This document shows, piece by piece, positions 1-9,215 of a stretch of 64,000 nt of DNA (positions are counted from its first letter, which is position 1; each line of letters starts with the position of its first letter). Under the pieces are notes generated by a model. It did no database searches. It was not told the origin of the DNA and was given only the letters and a program-made list of their open reading frames with translations. The translations under genes were made by a program, and so were the position numbers. This stretch comes from Leminorella grimontii ATCC 33999 = DSM 5078 (GTDB lineage Bacteria > Pseudomonadota > Gammaproteobacteria > Enterobacterales > Enterobacteriaceae): contig NZ_AUUA01000004.1 in assembly GCF_000439085.1 (NCBI RefSeq), positions 1-64,000 on the forward strand, in the 5' to 3' direction.

Positions 1-345
1 GGGCTTTATGGGATATCTGAAAGGTAAAAGCAGCCTGATGCTTTATGAGCAGTTTGGAGATCTAAAGTTCAAATATCGCAATCGAGAGTTTTGGTGCCGA
101 GGGTACTATGTAGATACGGTGGGGAAAAATACATCCCGAATACAAGAGTACATAAAGCATCAATTGAAAGAGGATAAAATGGGGGAACAGTTATCGATCC
201 CATATCCAGGCAGCCCGTTTACGGGCCGTAAGTAACCCATAGATGCAAATGTCAGATCGCGATGCGCCTGTTAGGGCGCGGCTGGTAGGAGAGCCTTATA
301 GGCGCATATGAAAAACCTCCGGCTATGCCGGAGGATATTTATTAT
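1..345 (+). mobile_element. IS200-family insertion sequence, right part only
   Basis: This is the 3' part of an IS200/IS605-family element: the end of the transposase gene followed by about 110 bases of non-coding right end. The right end carries a strong hairpin with arms at 316-323 and 327-334 (CCTCCGGC, loop TAT) followed by a T-rich run, as is typical of IS200 right ends. The left part lies outside the window. The exact right boundary, near 345, is estimated from the hairpin and not from a target-site comparison. Confidence 0.75.
2..235 (+). CDS. tnpA: IS200-family transposase TnpA, C-terminal part
   Basis: The reading frame is open from the window edge, so the gene starts upstream. The visible residues include MGYLKGKSSLMLYEQFG and FWCRGYYVDTVGK, which match the C-terminal part of the small HUH/Y1 transposase of IS200 elements. 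In this family the YYVDTVGK-type segment carries the catalytic tyrosine region that nicks single-stranded DNA at the hairpins. The end of the protein looks intact, so the copy may be complete outside the window. It is upstream of, and unrelated to, the GntR gene that follows. Confidence 0.8.
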   Translation, partial: GFMGYLKGKSSLMLYEQFGDLKFKYRNREFWCRGYYVDTVGKNTSRIQEYIKHQLKEDKMGEQLSIPYPGSPFTGRK

Positions 346-470
346 TATTCTATTTCGTCGTATTGCGCATGCCTGAATAAAAAGCGCGCTACTCTTTTTT
401 CCCGCTATTTAGTAAAATTACCTCAATATACAGCGCGTTTCGCTACCCGACACCTTACGCTTGGTTTCCC

Positions 471-1151
471 ATGACGATGATAACGAAAACAAAAGCAAAG
501 ACGATTTACTTCGATTTGAAGCATAAGATTTTATCCGGTGAGCTGAAGGCCGACGCCCGTTTGGTTATCCACCAGCTGGCGGGGATGTATGACAGCAGCG
601 ATATTCCCGTGAGGGAAGCGCTCAAGGAGCTGGCGGCGGAAGATCTCATCGAGATGAGCCCGCACAAGGGTTCCAGAGTGAAGAAGCTCTCGGTTAAAGA
701 CATGCAGGACATGCTGGAAATCCGCAAAACGCTGGAGCCGCTGGCGGCGCGCTTAGCGGCGGAAAACGCCACGCCGGAGCTGGTGGCCGAGTTGGAAGCG
801 GTGTATGAGAAATGCGTAAAAATGGCGGAAGAGCAAAACTACAGCGACTACTCTACCGCTAACCGCGAATTCCATCAGCTTATCGTCGAAGCCAGCGACA
901 ACACCTATCTGAAAAAGCTGCTCAGCGAGCTGTTGCGCAACGAGCGGCGCACCAAAACTATCTTTGACCTGTTTCCCGAAGTCGTCAGCGTTTCTCTGGA
1001 AGAACACCGTGAGATGATTCGCCTGATTGAGCAAAAGAAGGGAAAAGAGATGGCGGAGCTGATGCTTAAGCACAAGGCCCGTTCTTACGACAAGCTGCAC
1101 GCCTATTTTTCTAACCTGCTTAAAGAGCAGGAGAACGAGCAGGAAAAGTAA
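471..1151 (+). CDS. GntR-family transcriptional regulator, FadR/FCD subgroup
   Basis: The 226-residue protein has an N-terminal winged helix-turn-helix (about residues 8-75, with SSDIPVREALKELAAEDLIE) and a C-terminal FCD ligand-binding domain (about 85-215). Metal/ligand-type histidines are visible in NREFHQLI, EEHREMI and LKHKARSY. FCD regulators usually sense small organic acids. The gene converges on the two-subunit hydro-lyase operon, so that operon is the obvious candidate target and a C4-type hydroxy acid the obvious candidate effector. This is inference from position. The ATG at 471 was chosen; a second ATG six bases later gives nearly the same protein. Confidence 0.85.
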   Translation: MTMITKTKAKTIYFDLKHKILSGELKADARLVIHQLAGMYDSSDIPVREALKELAAEDLIEMSPHKGSRVKKLSVKDMQDMLEIRKTLEPLAARLAAENATPELVAELEAVYEKCVKMAEEQNYSDYSTANREFHQLIVEASDNTYLKKLLSELLRNERRTKTIFDLFPEVVSVSLEEHREMIRLIEQKKGKEMAELMLKHKARSYDKLHAYFSNLLKEQENEQEK

Positions 1152-1155
1152 AAGA

Positions 1156-1176
1156 AAAGGCGGCCAGGCCGCCTTT
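1156..1176. terminator. bidirectional terminator between GntR gene and hydro-lyase operon
   Basis: A 10-base perfect inverted repeat (AAAGGCGGCC, one-base loop) lies between the convergent genes. It is flanked by A-rich sequence on the left and T-rich on the right, so it can serve both strands. Confidence 0.75.
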
Positions 1177-1190
1177 CTAACCGAACAAAC

Positions 1191-1787
1191 TCAACCTTTC
1201 TCTTTCATGATTTCGTCCGCTTTTTCCCTGGCGTTCGCCTTCACGTCGTCATAGCGGCTGTTGCCCTTGCAGTCCATGGTGACGATAAACGGACCGAAGC
1301 GCTTGACGTCCATCACCCACATGGCTTCGGGCATGCCGTTTTCCAGCCAGTGCACGGCCTTAACGCGCTTAACGCCTTCGGCTAGCACCACCGCGCAGCC
1401 CGGTGCGGCCTGCAAATAGGCCTGCTTGTATTTTTTAAACGCCGCCAGGCTATCGGCCGCCATGCCGCCTTTACCAATGATGAGCTTAACGCCCTGTTGG
1501 CCGACAAAGTCGGCGTGCGGCTCCATGCGGATCGAGGTGGTTGGGCCGATGACGCGAAGCTGCCAGCGGCCTTGGTCGTCTTTCACCATCACCGGGCCGG
1601 CGTGAAAAATAGCGCCTCCTTGAAGGTTTTCCGGCAGCGGCCGCTGGCTGTCCGCCAGTTCGCGCATGTTAAGGTGGGCCATGTCTCGAGCGGTGCAGAC
1701 GGTGCCGGTCAGGTAGACCGCGTCGCCGACGCTCAACTGCTCTATCGCCTCATCTGCCAAAGGGAGCGTGAGTTCATAAATAGCCAT
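1191..1787 (-). CDS. class I fumarase/tartrate dehydratase family, beta subunit
   Basis: The 198-residue protein matches the beta subunit of two-component iron-sulfur hydro-lyases such as TtdB or the C-terminal half of class I fumarases. It contains IFHAGPV, IGPTTSIRMEPH and IGKGGM, the conserved substrate-binding segments of this domain. It pairs with the alpha subunit encoded immediately upstream; a GGAGGA ribosome site lies inside the end of the alpha gene. Length agrees with E. coli TtdB (about 200 residues). Substrate cannot be assigned: fumarate, tartrate or another hydroxy-diacid are all possible, so no symbol is given. Confidence 0.85.
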   Translation of the reverse strand: MAIYELTLPLADEAIEQLSVGDAVYLTGTVCTARDMAHLNMRELADSQRPLPENLQGGAIFHAGPVMVKDDQGRWQLRVIGPTTSIRMEPHADFVGQQGVKLIIGKGGMAADSLAAFKKYKQAYLQAAPGCAVVLAEGVKRVKAVHWLENGMPEAMWVMDVKRFGPFIVTMDCKGNSRYDDVKANAREKADEIMKEKG

Positions 1788-1789
1788 GA

Positions 1790-2683
1790 TTATTCCTCCA
1801 CCTGAAAGAGTGATTCACGACGGCCGTCCGGATAAATGCGAACGCCGAAACGCCGGGCGACCCAGCAGTGGAAATTGATGGTGACCGGACAGATAGCGGT
1901 GTGAGTTGCCGCATAGGCCATTTTGACCGCCAGCGTCGTGGTTTTTCCTCCGATCCCCGCCGGGCCTACGCCCAGCCTGTTGATATCCTCCAACAGCTCG
2001 GTTTCCAGCTGGTCGAGCAGAGGATCGGGATTGTGGTCCAGCCAGTTGCGGGTACTGATGGCTTCGCGGCTCAGCTTGGCGCTGACGTCCATTTGTCCGC
2101 CCAGACCGATGCCAATAGCGGACGGAGGGCAGGGGAAGCCGCCTGCGTTAATCACGGTGTCCAATACCAGCCGCTTTAATCCTTCGTAGTTTTTCCCAAG
2201 CGTCGCCGGGGTCAGAATTTTTGACACGTTGCCAAGCTCGGCGCCGCATCCTTTCGCGCTCATGATGATTTCTACATATTCCTGATTGGGAACGTGCTGC
2301 AGCTCAACGTTAGGGACGCCGAGGCCCGTGCTGTCGCCGGGGTTATGGCGCGTCAGCGGGTGGACGATGCTAGGGCGAATCAATCCCGCTTTAGTGGCTT
2401 CGGTCAGCGCTCGGGGGAGATAGCTTAGCAGCGGGTCCATATTAAACGCCTGTCCGAAGCGGATCCAAACGGTAGGAAAACCGGGCGACTGGCAAACCGG
2501 CTTATCTTTTTGGGTCGCTTGAGCGACGTTATCGATCATTGTTTCCAGAAAAACCCTGGCTTCCTGATGCGTTTCTTCTCGAGCGGCATTTTTCATCAGG
2601 TGGAGCACATCGGGGGAAATCGTCGTACAGGCGCGGTGAAGAAGGTCGTAAACCTCTTCGTAGGTAATGCCCAGTTCTCTCAT
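1790..2683 (-). CDS. class I fumarase/tartrate dehydratase family, alpha subunit
   Basis: The 297-residue protein belongs to the catalytic alpha subunit family that holds the [4Fe-4S] cluster. The three expected cysteine sites are visible in PVCQSPG, GFPCPPS and FHCWVARR. In canonical fumarases and TtdA the first motif reads CQDTG; here the Asp-Thr is replaced by Ser-Pro, which argues for a different substrate or altered activity. The start was set at 2683 because AGAGGA lies eight bases upstream; an in-frame ATG at 2716 lacks a ribosome site and falls inside an AT palindrome. It is translationally close-coupled to the beta gene. Confidence 0.85.
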   Translation of the reverse strand: MRELGITYEEVYDLLHRACTTISPDVLHLMKNAAREETHQEARVFLETMIDNVAQATQKDKPVCQSPGFPTVWIRFGQAFNMDPLLSYLPRALTEATKAGLIRPSIVHPLTRHNPGDSTGLGVPNVELQHVPNQEYVEIIMSAKGCGAELGNVSKILTPATLGKNYEGLKRLVLDTVINAGGFPCPPSAIGIGLGGQMDVSAKLSREAISTRNWLDHNPDPLLDQLETELLEDINRLGVGPAGIGGKTTTLAVKMAYAATHTAICPVTINFHCWVARRFGVRIYPDGRRESLFQVEE

Positions 2684-2714
2684 TTTATTATCCTCTGATT
2701 GGCATTGGTTAATC

Positions 2715-2734
2715 ATATATTATATATAATATAT
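2715..2734. promoter_or_regulatory. 20-base perfect AT palindrome upstream of the hydro-lyase operon
   Basis: ATATATTATATATAATATAT is a perfect inverted repeat ending about 30 bases upstream of the alpha-subunit start. It could be an operator (for example for the GntR regulator) or overlap a -10 element. The rest of the interval up to cysJ (2735-2887) holds the divergent promoters and no gene. Confidence 0.4.
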
Positions 2735-2887
2735 AAAATCGCAATGACTTTTCAAACGGGAGAAAGAAGGGGGCAGGTGGTGAAGCCATATGCTTTTTGA
2801 TTATGAAATATGCCTAACCATTCTTTATTGCCGGACATTCGGATGGATATTCTTACGTAAAACAACCATTCAGGAATCCGTACCGTT

Positions 2888-4702
2888 ATGTTTGACAAGG
2901 CAACGTCCGTACCGCTTCTCCCTATACCGCAAGAGCAGCTGACTCAGCTTTCTTCAGCCATCTCGGGCATGACGTCGCAGCAGCTGGCGTGGGTGTCCGG
3001 CTATCTTTGGGGAATTGCGGCACAGGGGCAGGAAAGCGCGCAGATTTTACCGTTAACTTCCGCCGTCGGCGCATCGCCACAGGTGACGGTAACCGTGCTT
3101 TCCGCTTCGCAGACGGGCAACGCCCGCAGGCTGGCGGCACAGTTGAAAGACGACCTGCAGCAGGCGGGGCTTGCCGTAACGCTGGTTAACGCCGCGGACT
3201 ACAAGTTTAAGCAGATAGACAAAGAGCGCTTTCTGGTGGTGGTCGCTTCCACTCAGGGGGAGGGGGAACCGCCGGAAGAAGCGATAGCGCTGCACAAGTT
3301 TCTGTTCTCTAAAAAAGCGCCGACGCTTGCGAACACCGCGTTCGCCGTTTTTGGCCTGGGCGATCGCAGCTATGAAAACTTTTGCCAGACGGGAAAAGAC
3401 GTTGACGCGCGCCTTGCCGAACTGGGGGCCGACCGCCTGCTGGAGAGAGTGGACGCCGACGTTGACTATCAGGCGCTGGCGCAGGCGTGGCGCGAAAAGG
3501 TGGTTGAACGGCTGAAGCAAGAACTGGGCAACGTTAAATCAACGGCGGCCGTTTCTGCCGTTGCCGCAAGCGGCGTTGAAGAGGCCGAACGCTATAGCCG
3601 CGAGCAGCCGCTGGTGGCTTCTCTGAGCGTAAACCAAAAAATCACCGGTCGGGATTCCGAAAAGGACGTCCGCCATATCGAAATTGACCTCGGCGACTCC
3701 GGCCTGAGCTACCGCCCCGGCGACGCGCTGGGCGTTTGGTTTCAAAATGACCCTAAGCTGATTGATGCGCTTTTGCAGCCCCTGTCCCTTACCGGAGAAG
3801 AGTCTGTTGAGGTCCAGGGGAAAGTGCAGCGGCTTCGGGACGCGCTGACCTATCACTATGAGCTGACGCAAAACGCGCCGTCCGTTGTTGAACGCTATGC
3901 CCGACATGCCGACAGCGAGGCGCTCAGCGCCCTGATTAACGATAAGGCGGCGCTTGCGGCCTATGTAGAAACCACGCCGATTGTCGATATGGTAAAGCGA
4001 ACGCCTGTGCGCATCGCTGCCGCCGATCTGTTGGCGATGCTGCGCCCTCTGACGCCGAGGCTCTATTCCATCGCCTCTTCGCAGGAAGAGGTAGGCAGCG
4101 AAGTCCATCTAACGGTCGGCGTAGTGCGCTATCGCGTTGATGATGAAGAGCGCACCGGCGGCGCGTCCGGCTATCTGGCAGACAGGCTGCAGGAAGAGGG
4201 CGATATCGCGGTGTTCGTTGAGAAAAACGACAACTTCCGCCTGCCGGACGACCCCAACACGCCGGTGGTAATGATTGGCCCCGGCACCGGCATTGCCCCG
4301 TTTCGCGCCTTTATGCAGGAGCGCGAGGCAACCGGCGCCGCGGGCAAAAATTGGCTGCTGTTTGGCAACCCGCACTTTACCTCCGACTTCCTTTATCAGG
4401 TGGAGTGGCAGCGCTACGCAAAGAGCGGCCTGCTGACGCGCATTGATCTTGCATGGTCGCGGGACGCCGAGCAAAAGGTTTACGTACAGGACAGGCTGCG
4501 CGAGAACGGCGCAGAGCTTTGGCGCTGGCTTCAGGACGGCGCGCACCTTTACGTCTGCGGCGATGCCGGCCGTATGGCGAAGGACGTAGAACAGGCCTTA
4601 CTGGATATCGCTTCAACCCACGGCAGCCTGACGTCAGAGCAGGCCGACGATTTTTTAACCGAATTGCGCCTTGAGAAGCGCTACCAGCGGGACGTTTACT
4701 AA
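2888..4702 (+). CDS. cysJ: sulfite reductase [NADPH] flavoprotein alpha component
   Basis: CysJ passes electrons from NADPH through FAD and FMN to the hemoprotein CysI, which reduces sulfite to sulfide in cytoplasmic assimilatory sulfate reduction. The 604 residues (E. coli: 599) show a flavodoxin-like FMN domain (about 65-210; [21 protein letters not shown]), an FAD-binding domain (RLYSIASS near residue 397) and an NADPH domain ([14 protein letters not shown] near 473), ending in the typical YQRDVY. The stop codon overlaps the start of cysI by one base (TAATG), indicating coupling. Expression is expected to depend on CysB, but no site was proven here. Confidence 0.97.
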   Translation: MFDKATSVPLLPIPQEQLTQLSSAISGMTSQQLAWVSGYLWGIAAQGQESAQILPLTSAVGASPQVTVTVLSASQTGNARRLAAQLKDDLQQAGLAVTLVNAADYKFKQIDKERFLVVVASTQGEGEPPEEAIALHKFLFSKKAPTLANTAFAVFGLGDRSYENFCQTGKDVDARLAELGADRLLERVDADVDYQALAQAWREKVVERLKQELGNVKSTAAVSAVAASGVEEAERYSREQPLVASLSVNQKITGRDSEKDVRHIEIDLGDSGLSYRPGDALGVWFQNDPKLIDALLQPLSLTGEESVEVQGKVQRLRDALTYHYELTQNAPSVVERYARHADSEALSALINDKAALAAYVETTPIVDMVKRTPVRIAAADLLAMLRPLTPRLYSIASSQEEVGSEVHLTVGVVRYRVDDEERTGGASGYLADRLQEEGDIAVFVEKNDNFRLPDDPNTPVVMIGPGTGIAPFRAFMQEREATGAAGKNWLLFGNPHFTSDFLYQVEWQRYAKSGLLTRIDLAWSRDAEQKVYVQDRLRENGAELWRWLQDGAHLYVCGDAGRMAKDVEQALLDIASTHGSLTSEQADDFLTELRLEKRYQRDVY

Positions 4703-6417
4703 TGAGCAATGAACAACGACAGCCCGGCGAGCCTTTGGGGCCGCCATCCGACAACGAACGCCTTAAGCGCGACAGCAACTTGCTGCGCGGCACGATTGCC
4801 GAAGATTTAAAGGACGGCCTGACCGGCGGCTTTCGTGGCGACAACTTTCAGCTTATTCGCTTTCACGGCATGTACCAACAGGACGATCGCGACATTCGGG
4901 CCGAACGGGCCGAACAGAAGCTTGAGCCGCTGCTAAACGTGATGCTGCGCTGTCGGCTGCCCGGCGGCATCATTACGCCTCAGCAGTGGCTGGGCATCGA
5001 CCGCTTTGCCGGGGAGGAGACGCTCTACGGCAGTATCCGGCTGACGACGCGGCAAACCTTCCAGTTTCACGGCGTGCTGAAGGGCAAAATTAAGTCCGCG
5101 CACCGGATGTTGAGCCAGCTGGGGCTGGACTCTATCGCCACCGCGGGTGACGTAAACCGCAACGTGCTCTGCACCTCTAACCCGGTGCAGTCGGCGCTGC
5201 ATCAGGAGGCTTACGAGTGGGCGAAGAAAATTTCGGAACACCTGCTGCCGAAAACGCGCGCCTATGCGGAAATCTGGCTGGACGGCGAAAAGCTGGCTAC
5301 CGAAGAGGAGGAGCCGATACTCGGAGAGACCTACCTGCCGCGCAAGTTTAAAACCAGCGTTGTGATCCCGCCGGATAACGACGTCGACCTGCACGCCAAC
5401 GATCTCAACTTCGTTGCCGTAGGGGAAAACGGCCGCCTGACAGGGTTTAACGTTCTGGTGGGGGGCGGTCTGGCGATGACCCATGGCGATAAGCAAACTT
5501 ATCCGCGCAAGGCGTCCGAGTTTGGCTTCATCGCTCTGGAGCATACGTTGGCGATAGCCGAAGCGGTGGTCACTACCCAGCGCGACTGGGGCAATCGCTC
5601 CGAACGTAAAAACGCCAAGACCAAATACACCCTTGAGCGCTTCGGCGTTGAGGCGTTTAAGGCCGAAGTGGAGAAGCGTGCGGGCGTGAACTTTGAGCCA
5701 ACGGTTCCCTACGTCTTCACCCACCGCGGCGATCGCATCGGCTGGATCGAGGGTATCGACGGGCGATGGCATCTGACGCTGTTTATTGAAAACGGCCGCC
5801 TGTTGGACTATCCCGGCAAACCGCTAAAAAGCGGCGTAGCCCAAATCGCTAAAGTGCATAAAGGCGACTTCCGCCTGACGGCCAACCAGAACCTGATTGT
5901 GGCCGGCGTCGCGCCCGAAGACAAGGCGCTGATTGAAGGAATTGCGCGAGAGCACGGCCTGATTGACGACGGCGTGAGCGAGCAGCGTAAAAACTCCATG
6001 GCCTGCGTCGCGTTTCCCACCTGCCCGCTGGCGATGGCGGAGGCGGAGCGCTTTTTGCCGGAGTTTGTTACCCAAATCGAAGCGCTGATGGCAAAGCGCG
6101 GGCTTGCCGATGAGCACATCATCCTGCGCGTGACCGGATGCCCCAACGGCTGTGGGCGGGCGATGCTGGCGGAGGTAGGGCTGGTGGGCAAAGCGTTGGA
6201 TCGCTATAACCTGCATATCGGCGGTAACCGCGAAGGCACGCGCATTCCGCGCATGTACCGCGAGAACCTGACGTCGACGCAGATCCTGGCCGAACTCGAC
6301 GAGCTGATTGCCCTGTGGGCCAATGGGCGAGAGGCGCAGGAAGGCTTTGGCGACTTTGTCGTTCGCACCGGCGTCGTTAAGCCGGTGATAGATTCTGCTC
6401 GCGATTTTTATGACTAA
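4702..6417 (+). CDS. cysI: sulfite reductase [NADPH] hemoprotein beta component
   Basis: CysI carries a coupled siroheme and [4Fe-4S] cluster and performs the six-electron reduction of sulfite to sulfide with electrons from CysJ. The four cluster cysteines are at C435 and C441 ([12 protein letters not shown]) and C480 and C484 ([12 protein letters not shown]), as in E. coli. Length, 571 residues, is normal for the family (570). The gene is second in cysJIH. The siroheme is made by CysG, encoded about 7 kb downstream on the same strand. Confidence 0.97.
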   Translation: MSNEQRQPGEPLGPPSDNERLKRDSNLLRGTIAEDLKDGLTGGFRGDNFQLIRFHGMYQQDDRDIRAERAEQKLEPLLNVMLRCRLPGGIITPQQWLGIDRFAGEETLYGSIRLTTRQTFQFHGVLKGKIKSAHRMLSQLGLDSIATAGDVNRNVLCTSNPVQSALHQEAYEWAKKISEHLLPKTRAYAEIWLDGEKLATEEEEPILGETYLPRKFKTSVVIPPDNDVDLHANDLNFVAVGENGRLTGFNVLVGGGLAMTHGDKQTYPRKASEFGFIALEHTLAIAEAVVTTQRDWGNRSERKNAKTKYTLERFGVEAFKAEVEKRAGVNFEPTVPYVFTHRGDRIGWIEGIDGRWHLTLFIENGRLLDYPGKPLKSGVAQIAKVHKGDFRLTANQNLIVAGVAPEDKALIEGIAREHGLIDDGVSEQRKNSMACVAFPTCPLAMAEAERFLPEFVTQIEALMAKRGLADEHIILRVTGCPNGCGRAMLAEVGLVGKALDRYNLHIGGNREGTRIPRMYRENLTSTQILAELDELIALWANGREAQEGFGDFVVRTGVVKPVIDSARDFYD

Positions 6418-6441
6418 AAGCGTTAGGTGGAGGGCGAAACG

Positions 6442-7176
6442 ATGTTGAATTTAGACTTGGCCTGGTTGAATACCCTCGACCGGGAGCAGCAGCGGGCCGC
6501 ACTGGCGCAGACTAACCGTCATCTTGAGGGGCTTAGCGCGGAGGCGCGGGTGGCCTGGGCTTTGGAGAATCTTCCCGAGAACAAGGTGCTGTCGTCAAGC
6601 TTCGGCATACAGGCGGCGGTCAGCCTGCATCTGGTCACTCGCCTGCGGCCGGATATCCCGGTGATCCTCACCGACACCGGATATCTGTTCCCTGAAACCT
6701 ATCGCTTTATTGACGAGCTCACTGAACGGCTGGGCCTGAACCTTAAAATCTATCGCGCCGCGACGTCGCCCGCCTGGCAGGAGGAGCGCTACGGCAAGCT
6801 GTGGGAGCAGGGCGTTGAGGGCATCGAGCGTTACAACCAGTTAAACAAGGTCGAGCCGATGAACCGGGCGCTGTCCGAGCTGAACGCGTCGGTATGGTTT
6901 TCCGGCCTGAGGCGCGAGCAGTCCGGCAGCCGAAGCAGGCTTCCGGTGCTGGCGATTTCCCGCGGCATCTTTAAGCTGCTGCCGATTATTGACTGGGACA
7001 ATCGGCAGGTTTACCGCTATTTGCAAGAGCACGGCCTGAGCTATCACCCGCTGTGGGAGCAGGGCTATCTGTCGGTCGGCGATACCCACACCAGCCGCAG
7101 GTGGGAGCCGGGCATGAGTGAAGAAGAAACGCGCTTTTTCGGCCTGAAGCGGGAGTGCGGGCTGCATGAGGAGTAA
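6442..7176 (+). CDS. cysH: phosphoadenylyl-sulfate (PAPS) reductase, thioredoxin-dependent
   Basis: CysH reduces PAPS to sulfite and adenosine 3',5'-bisphosphate using thioredoxin. The protein shows the PP-loop-like [33 protein letters not shown] and the C-terminal ECGLHE, whose cysteine is the catalytic residue. The start was placed at the ATG at 6442, with GGTGGAGGG just upstream. This gives 244 residues, as in E. coli; the in-frame GTG at 6427 is inside that ribosome site. It closes the cysJIH operon. In E. coli the iap/cas-CRISPR region follows cysH; here accessory genes follow on the opposite strand. Confidence 0.96.
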   Translation: MLNLDLAWLNTLDREQQRAALAQTNRHLEGLSAEARVAWALENLPENKVLSSSFGIQAAVSLHLVTRLRPDIPVILTDTGYLFPETYRFIDELTERLGLNLKIYRAATSPAWQEERYGKLWEQGVEGIERYNQLNKVEPMNRALSELNASVWFSGLRREQSGSRSRLPVLAISRGIFKLLPIIDWDNRQVYRYLQEHGLSYHPLWEQGYLSVGDTHTSRRWEPGMSEEETRFFGLKRECGLHEE

Positions 7177-7181
7177 GGTCG

Positions 7182-7634
7182 CTATTTGCCTGTCGGCCTG
7201 AGCGTAATGCGTATTTTATCGGGCAGCGAAGGCGCATCTATCGTTACCTGCTGCGATTTAGTAAAAAATTTATAGCTCATATACGCGTCAGGATCGGTGC
7301 TGTACAGCGCTCTTTCATAGTCCCGCGCAGAAACAAGCAGCGTGTTGTTTCCCGCATCCGAGCAGGGAGAGATAAACGGGAAAAGTAAAGACAGGTCATA
7401 TACGGCGGAAAACCTGAATTCGCCCTCTTTGTTCGTTGTGGCCGACGCAGAACAGCTGTTGCTTTCAGTTGAGGTATGTCGGCTAATAACTACGCCGCTA
7501 ATGGGCCGTTCGGTCACGCTATCTACGACTTTGCCTTCTATTGGGGCTGCGACGTTCGTGAAAAGGCGCCCCGCAAAAATCAGGATGCCAAAAACGGCAA
7601 GTAGGTAGAAAAAGCCTTTCTTTTTTATTTTCAT
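7182..7634 (-). CDS. membrane-anchored protein with carboxypeptidase-regulatory-like domain
   Basis: The 150-residue protein starts with a lysine-rich n-region and one hydrophobic helix (about residues 7-25), followed by a beta-sandwich-like segment (GKVVDSVTERPISGVVISR, TNKEGEFRFSAVYD) typical of carboxypeptidase-regulatory/peptidase-associated domains. It is probably anchored in the inner membrane facing the periplasm. Its ATG abuts the stop codon of the toxin gene with no gap (TAGATG) and has no ribosome site of its own, so it is probably translationally coupled to the toxin-antitoxin operon. Function is unknown. Confidence 0.65.
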   Translation of the reverse strand: MKIKKKGFFYLLAVFGILIFAGRLFTNVAAPIEGKVVDSVTERPISGVVISRHTSTESNSCSASATTNKEGEFRFSAVYDLSLLFPFISPCSDAGNNTLLVSARDYERALYSTDPDAYMSYKFFTKSQQVTIDAPSLPDKIRITLRPTGK

Positions 7635-7937
7635 CTAGTAGTAATCATCCTCTCGCTGGTGCCGCACGGCCAGAACGGTGACGGCAGCTTCGCTGTCAAT
7701 CTCAAACAGGGCGACGTAGCCGAATGAGCCAAAGGAAATCAGCTGCTCGCGCAGGAAGGGGGAGCCGTCTGGAGAAACCTTGCGGCAGGTAAAGGGGAAG
7801 TCCTGCAATAAGGCTAGCCCTTTGGCTATGGCTTCCTTTGCGCGCTCTGCGGCTTGAGCGTCCCGCTCTGCCAGAAACGCATACAGCCGAAGCAGGTCGT
7901 CTCTGGCCTCTTGAGTAAAGCGAACGCGGTAGCTCAT
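7635..7937 (-). CDS. RelE/ParE-superfamily toxin
   Basis: The 100-residue protein has the ParE/RelE fold pattern: N-terminal YRVRFTQEARDDLLRLYAFL, a central helix, and a C-terminal strand AVTVLAVRHQREDDYY. Family members inhibit DNA gyrase (ParE) or cleave mRNA on the ribosome (RelE); the sequence alone does not decide which. It overlaps the antitoxin gene by four bases (ATGA), the usual layout of type II toxin-antitoxin operons. Confidence 0.85.
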   Translation of the reverse strand: MSYRVRFTQEARDDLLRLYAFLAERDAQAAERAKEAIAKGLALLQDFPFTCRKVSPDGSPFLREQLISFGSFGYVALFEIDSEAAVTVLAVRHQREDDYY

Positions 7938-8215
7938 TGGCGATGATTATCCCGCGCCTGCTTTAAGATGTCGTCCAGGTCTGTCATGACGGACTCGGCA
8001 TCGTAGTAAGTTCCGCTGGCCTTAGCGTCGTTTCTAGATGCCATCCCGCGGGCGATAAAGGCGTCCTGCGCTCGCCTTCTGGCGACGTTAAGCTCAATGG
8101 ACTGTTCGATAAACGCCGACAGGCTTTCGCCTTCGTAAAGTACTTCTTCAACGGCGCGTCGCGCATCGGCGGTGACGCGTACGGGGGGCAAAACGGCGGT
8201 TTTGGCGGATGACAT
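7934..8215 (-). CDS. antitoxin, YlcI/YnfO-like ribbon-helix-helix type
   Basis: The 93-residue protein has an N-terminal DNA-binding segment (PPVRVTADARRAVEEVL, GESLSAFIEQSIELNVARRR) and an acidic C-terminal tail (YYDAESVMTDLDDILKQ) of the kind that wraps the toxin. The start at 8215 was chosen over an upstream in-frame start because GAGG lies about eight bases before it and homologous antitoxins start near MSSAKTAV. It should neutralise the toxin encoded next and repress the operon. Confidence 0.8.
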   Translation of the reverse strand: MSSAKTAVLPPVRVTADARRAVEEVLYEGESLSAFIEQSIELNVARRRAQDAFIARGMASRNDAKASGTYYDAESVMTDLDDILKQARDNHRQ

Positions 8216-8233
8216 AGCGTGCCTCGGCAATGT

Positions 8234-8247
8234 ATTACAAACGTAAT
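8234..8247. promoter_or_regulatory. possible toxin-antitoxin operator
   Basis: ATTAC-AAAC-GTAAT is an inverted repeat 19 bases upstream of the antitoxin start, where autorepression sites of such operons usually lie. The rest of the interval 8216-8528 contains no convincing gene. Confidence 0.35.
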
Positions 8248-8528
8248 GCATTATGTCGCTTTGCTCGATGCTTGTCAAAATGCCGCTGCCGGATTTTAGC
8301 TCAAGACGGACGTGCTTTTTGTGTTCATGACGCGGTGCGTATTTGTCCATTTCCCTTGTTCCTGTTCTGCTGGTGTTTAAGCCATAGCGGCGTCAGGCCT
8401 GCGCCGTCGCCGTTTTTATGTGGGGAGACGGTAGGGCATAACAAAGGAAAAGTGGACGGGCAGATTTAAAATTTGCGAGACGTCTCCAGAGCGTTTTACC
8501 TATGTCGACGTTTTGTTTCATCCCTGTT

Positions 8529-9215
8529 TTACGTTACGTCGTAGAACGTAAACTTCAGGTTCTCGGTAAAGTCGGTAAATGACAGGAGGCGTTCGTCGGT
8601 TTGCCCGTGGGTCCGAATCAGGTTTTCCAACTGACCGATTATTGAAAAGTATTGGGCGTCCTTGTCGTCCATTGCGTCATACGCATGCTGGCTGCATAGC
8701 CCTAGCATAAGCGATAAAGCCTGATTGAGGGTGCTGTCGTCGATGCCGTCGCGATAGCCTGGAATATGCTTTGTTGCGTTGGTTAACGCAAAGCCGCAGT
8801 AGTTTAGGTCTTCGTCCAGCAGGAAATAGAGGTCGCCTAAAACTTGGGCTTTATAACAACAGCGCGACAAGTCGGTGGCTACGGTCAGCTGATTTGAGTT
8901 AAAAGAGAAAAAGGCGCTGTCCTGAAGCTCTACGCTGAACATAAAGTTTTTTATGCTGCGCGAAAGCGCCACGTCGCGCAGGCTGCTAACGTCGATGCAT
9001 TGGTCTGAAATAGTGATGATGGAAGGGACGGTCAAGCATAGAAAGGCAAGCTTTCCGCTGTCCTTATCGACTAAAAACCAGTCTAACGTATCCAGTTCGC
9101 TGAAGTTGGCGCTGCCCGACAGGGTTTGGATGTCTTCTTCCAGTTCGTAGAGAGAGTTGTACTTGCCCCTCATAGAAACATCGAACCCGCTGGGATCCCA
9201 TAGTGCAGCTTTCAT
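8529..9215 (-). CDS. hypothetical protein
   Basis: I do not recognise this 228-residue protein. It has no signal peptide and no clear membrane segment, and it is acidic with several Cys (RCCYKAQV, MLGLCSQH). The start was set at the ATG at 9215, which overlaps the TGA of the upstream membrane-protein gene (ATGA), indicating co-expression. Family and function are unknown. The pair may be a two-gene accessory system, for example a soluble protein with a membrane partner, but nothing in the sequence shows the job. Confidence 0.6.
   Translation of the reverse strand: MKAALWDPSGFDVSMRGKYNSLYELEEDIQTLSGSANFSELDTLDWFLVDKDSGKLAFLCLTVPSIITISDQCIDVSSLRDVALSRSIKNFMFSVELQDSAFFSFNSNQLTVATDLSRCCYKAQVLGDLYFLLDEDLNYCGFALTNATKHIPGYRDGIDDSTLNQALSLMLGLCSQHAYDAMDDKDAQYFSIIGQLENLIRTHGQTDERLLSFTDFTENLKFTFYDVT

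Noticed and set aside
1790..2716. Calling the hydro-lyase subunits ttdA and ttdB
   Set aside because: Family membership is clear, but the altered CQSPG motif and absence of ttdT/ttdR make the tartrate assignment unsafe.
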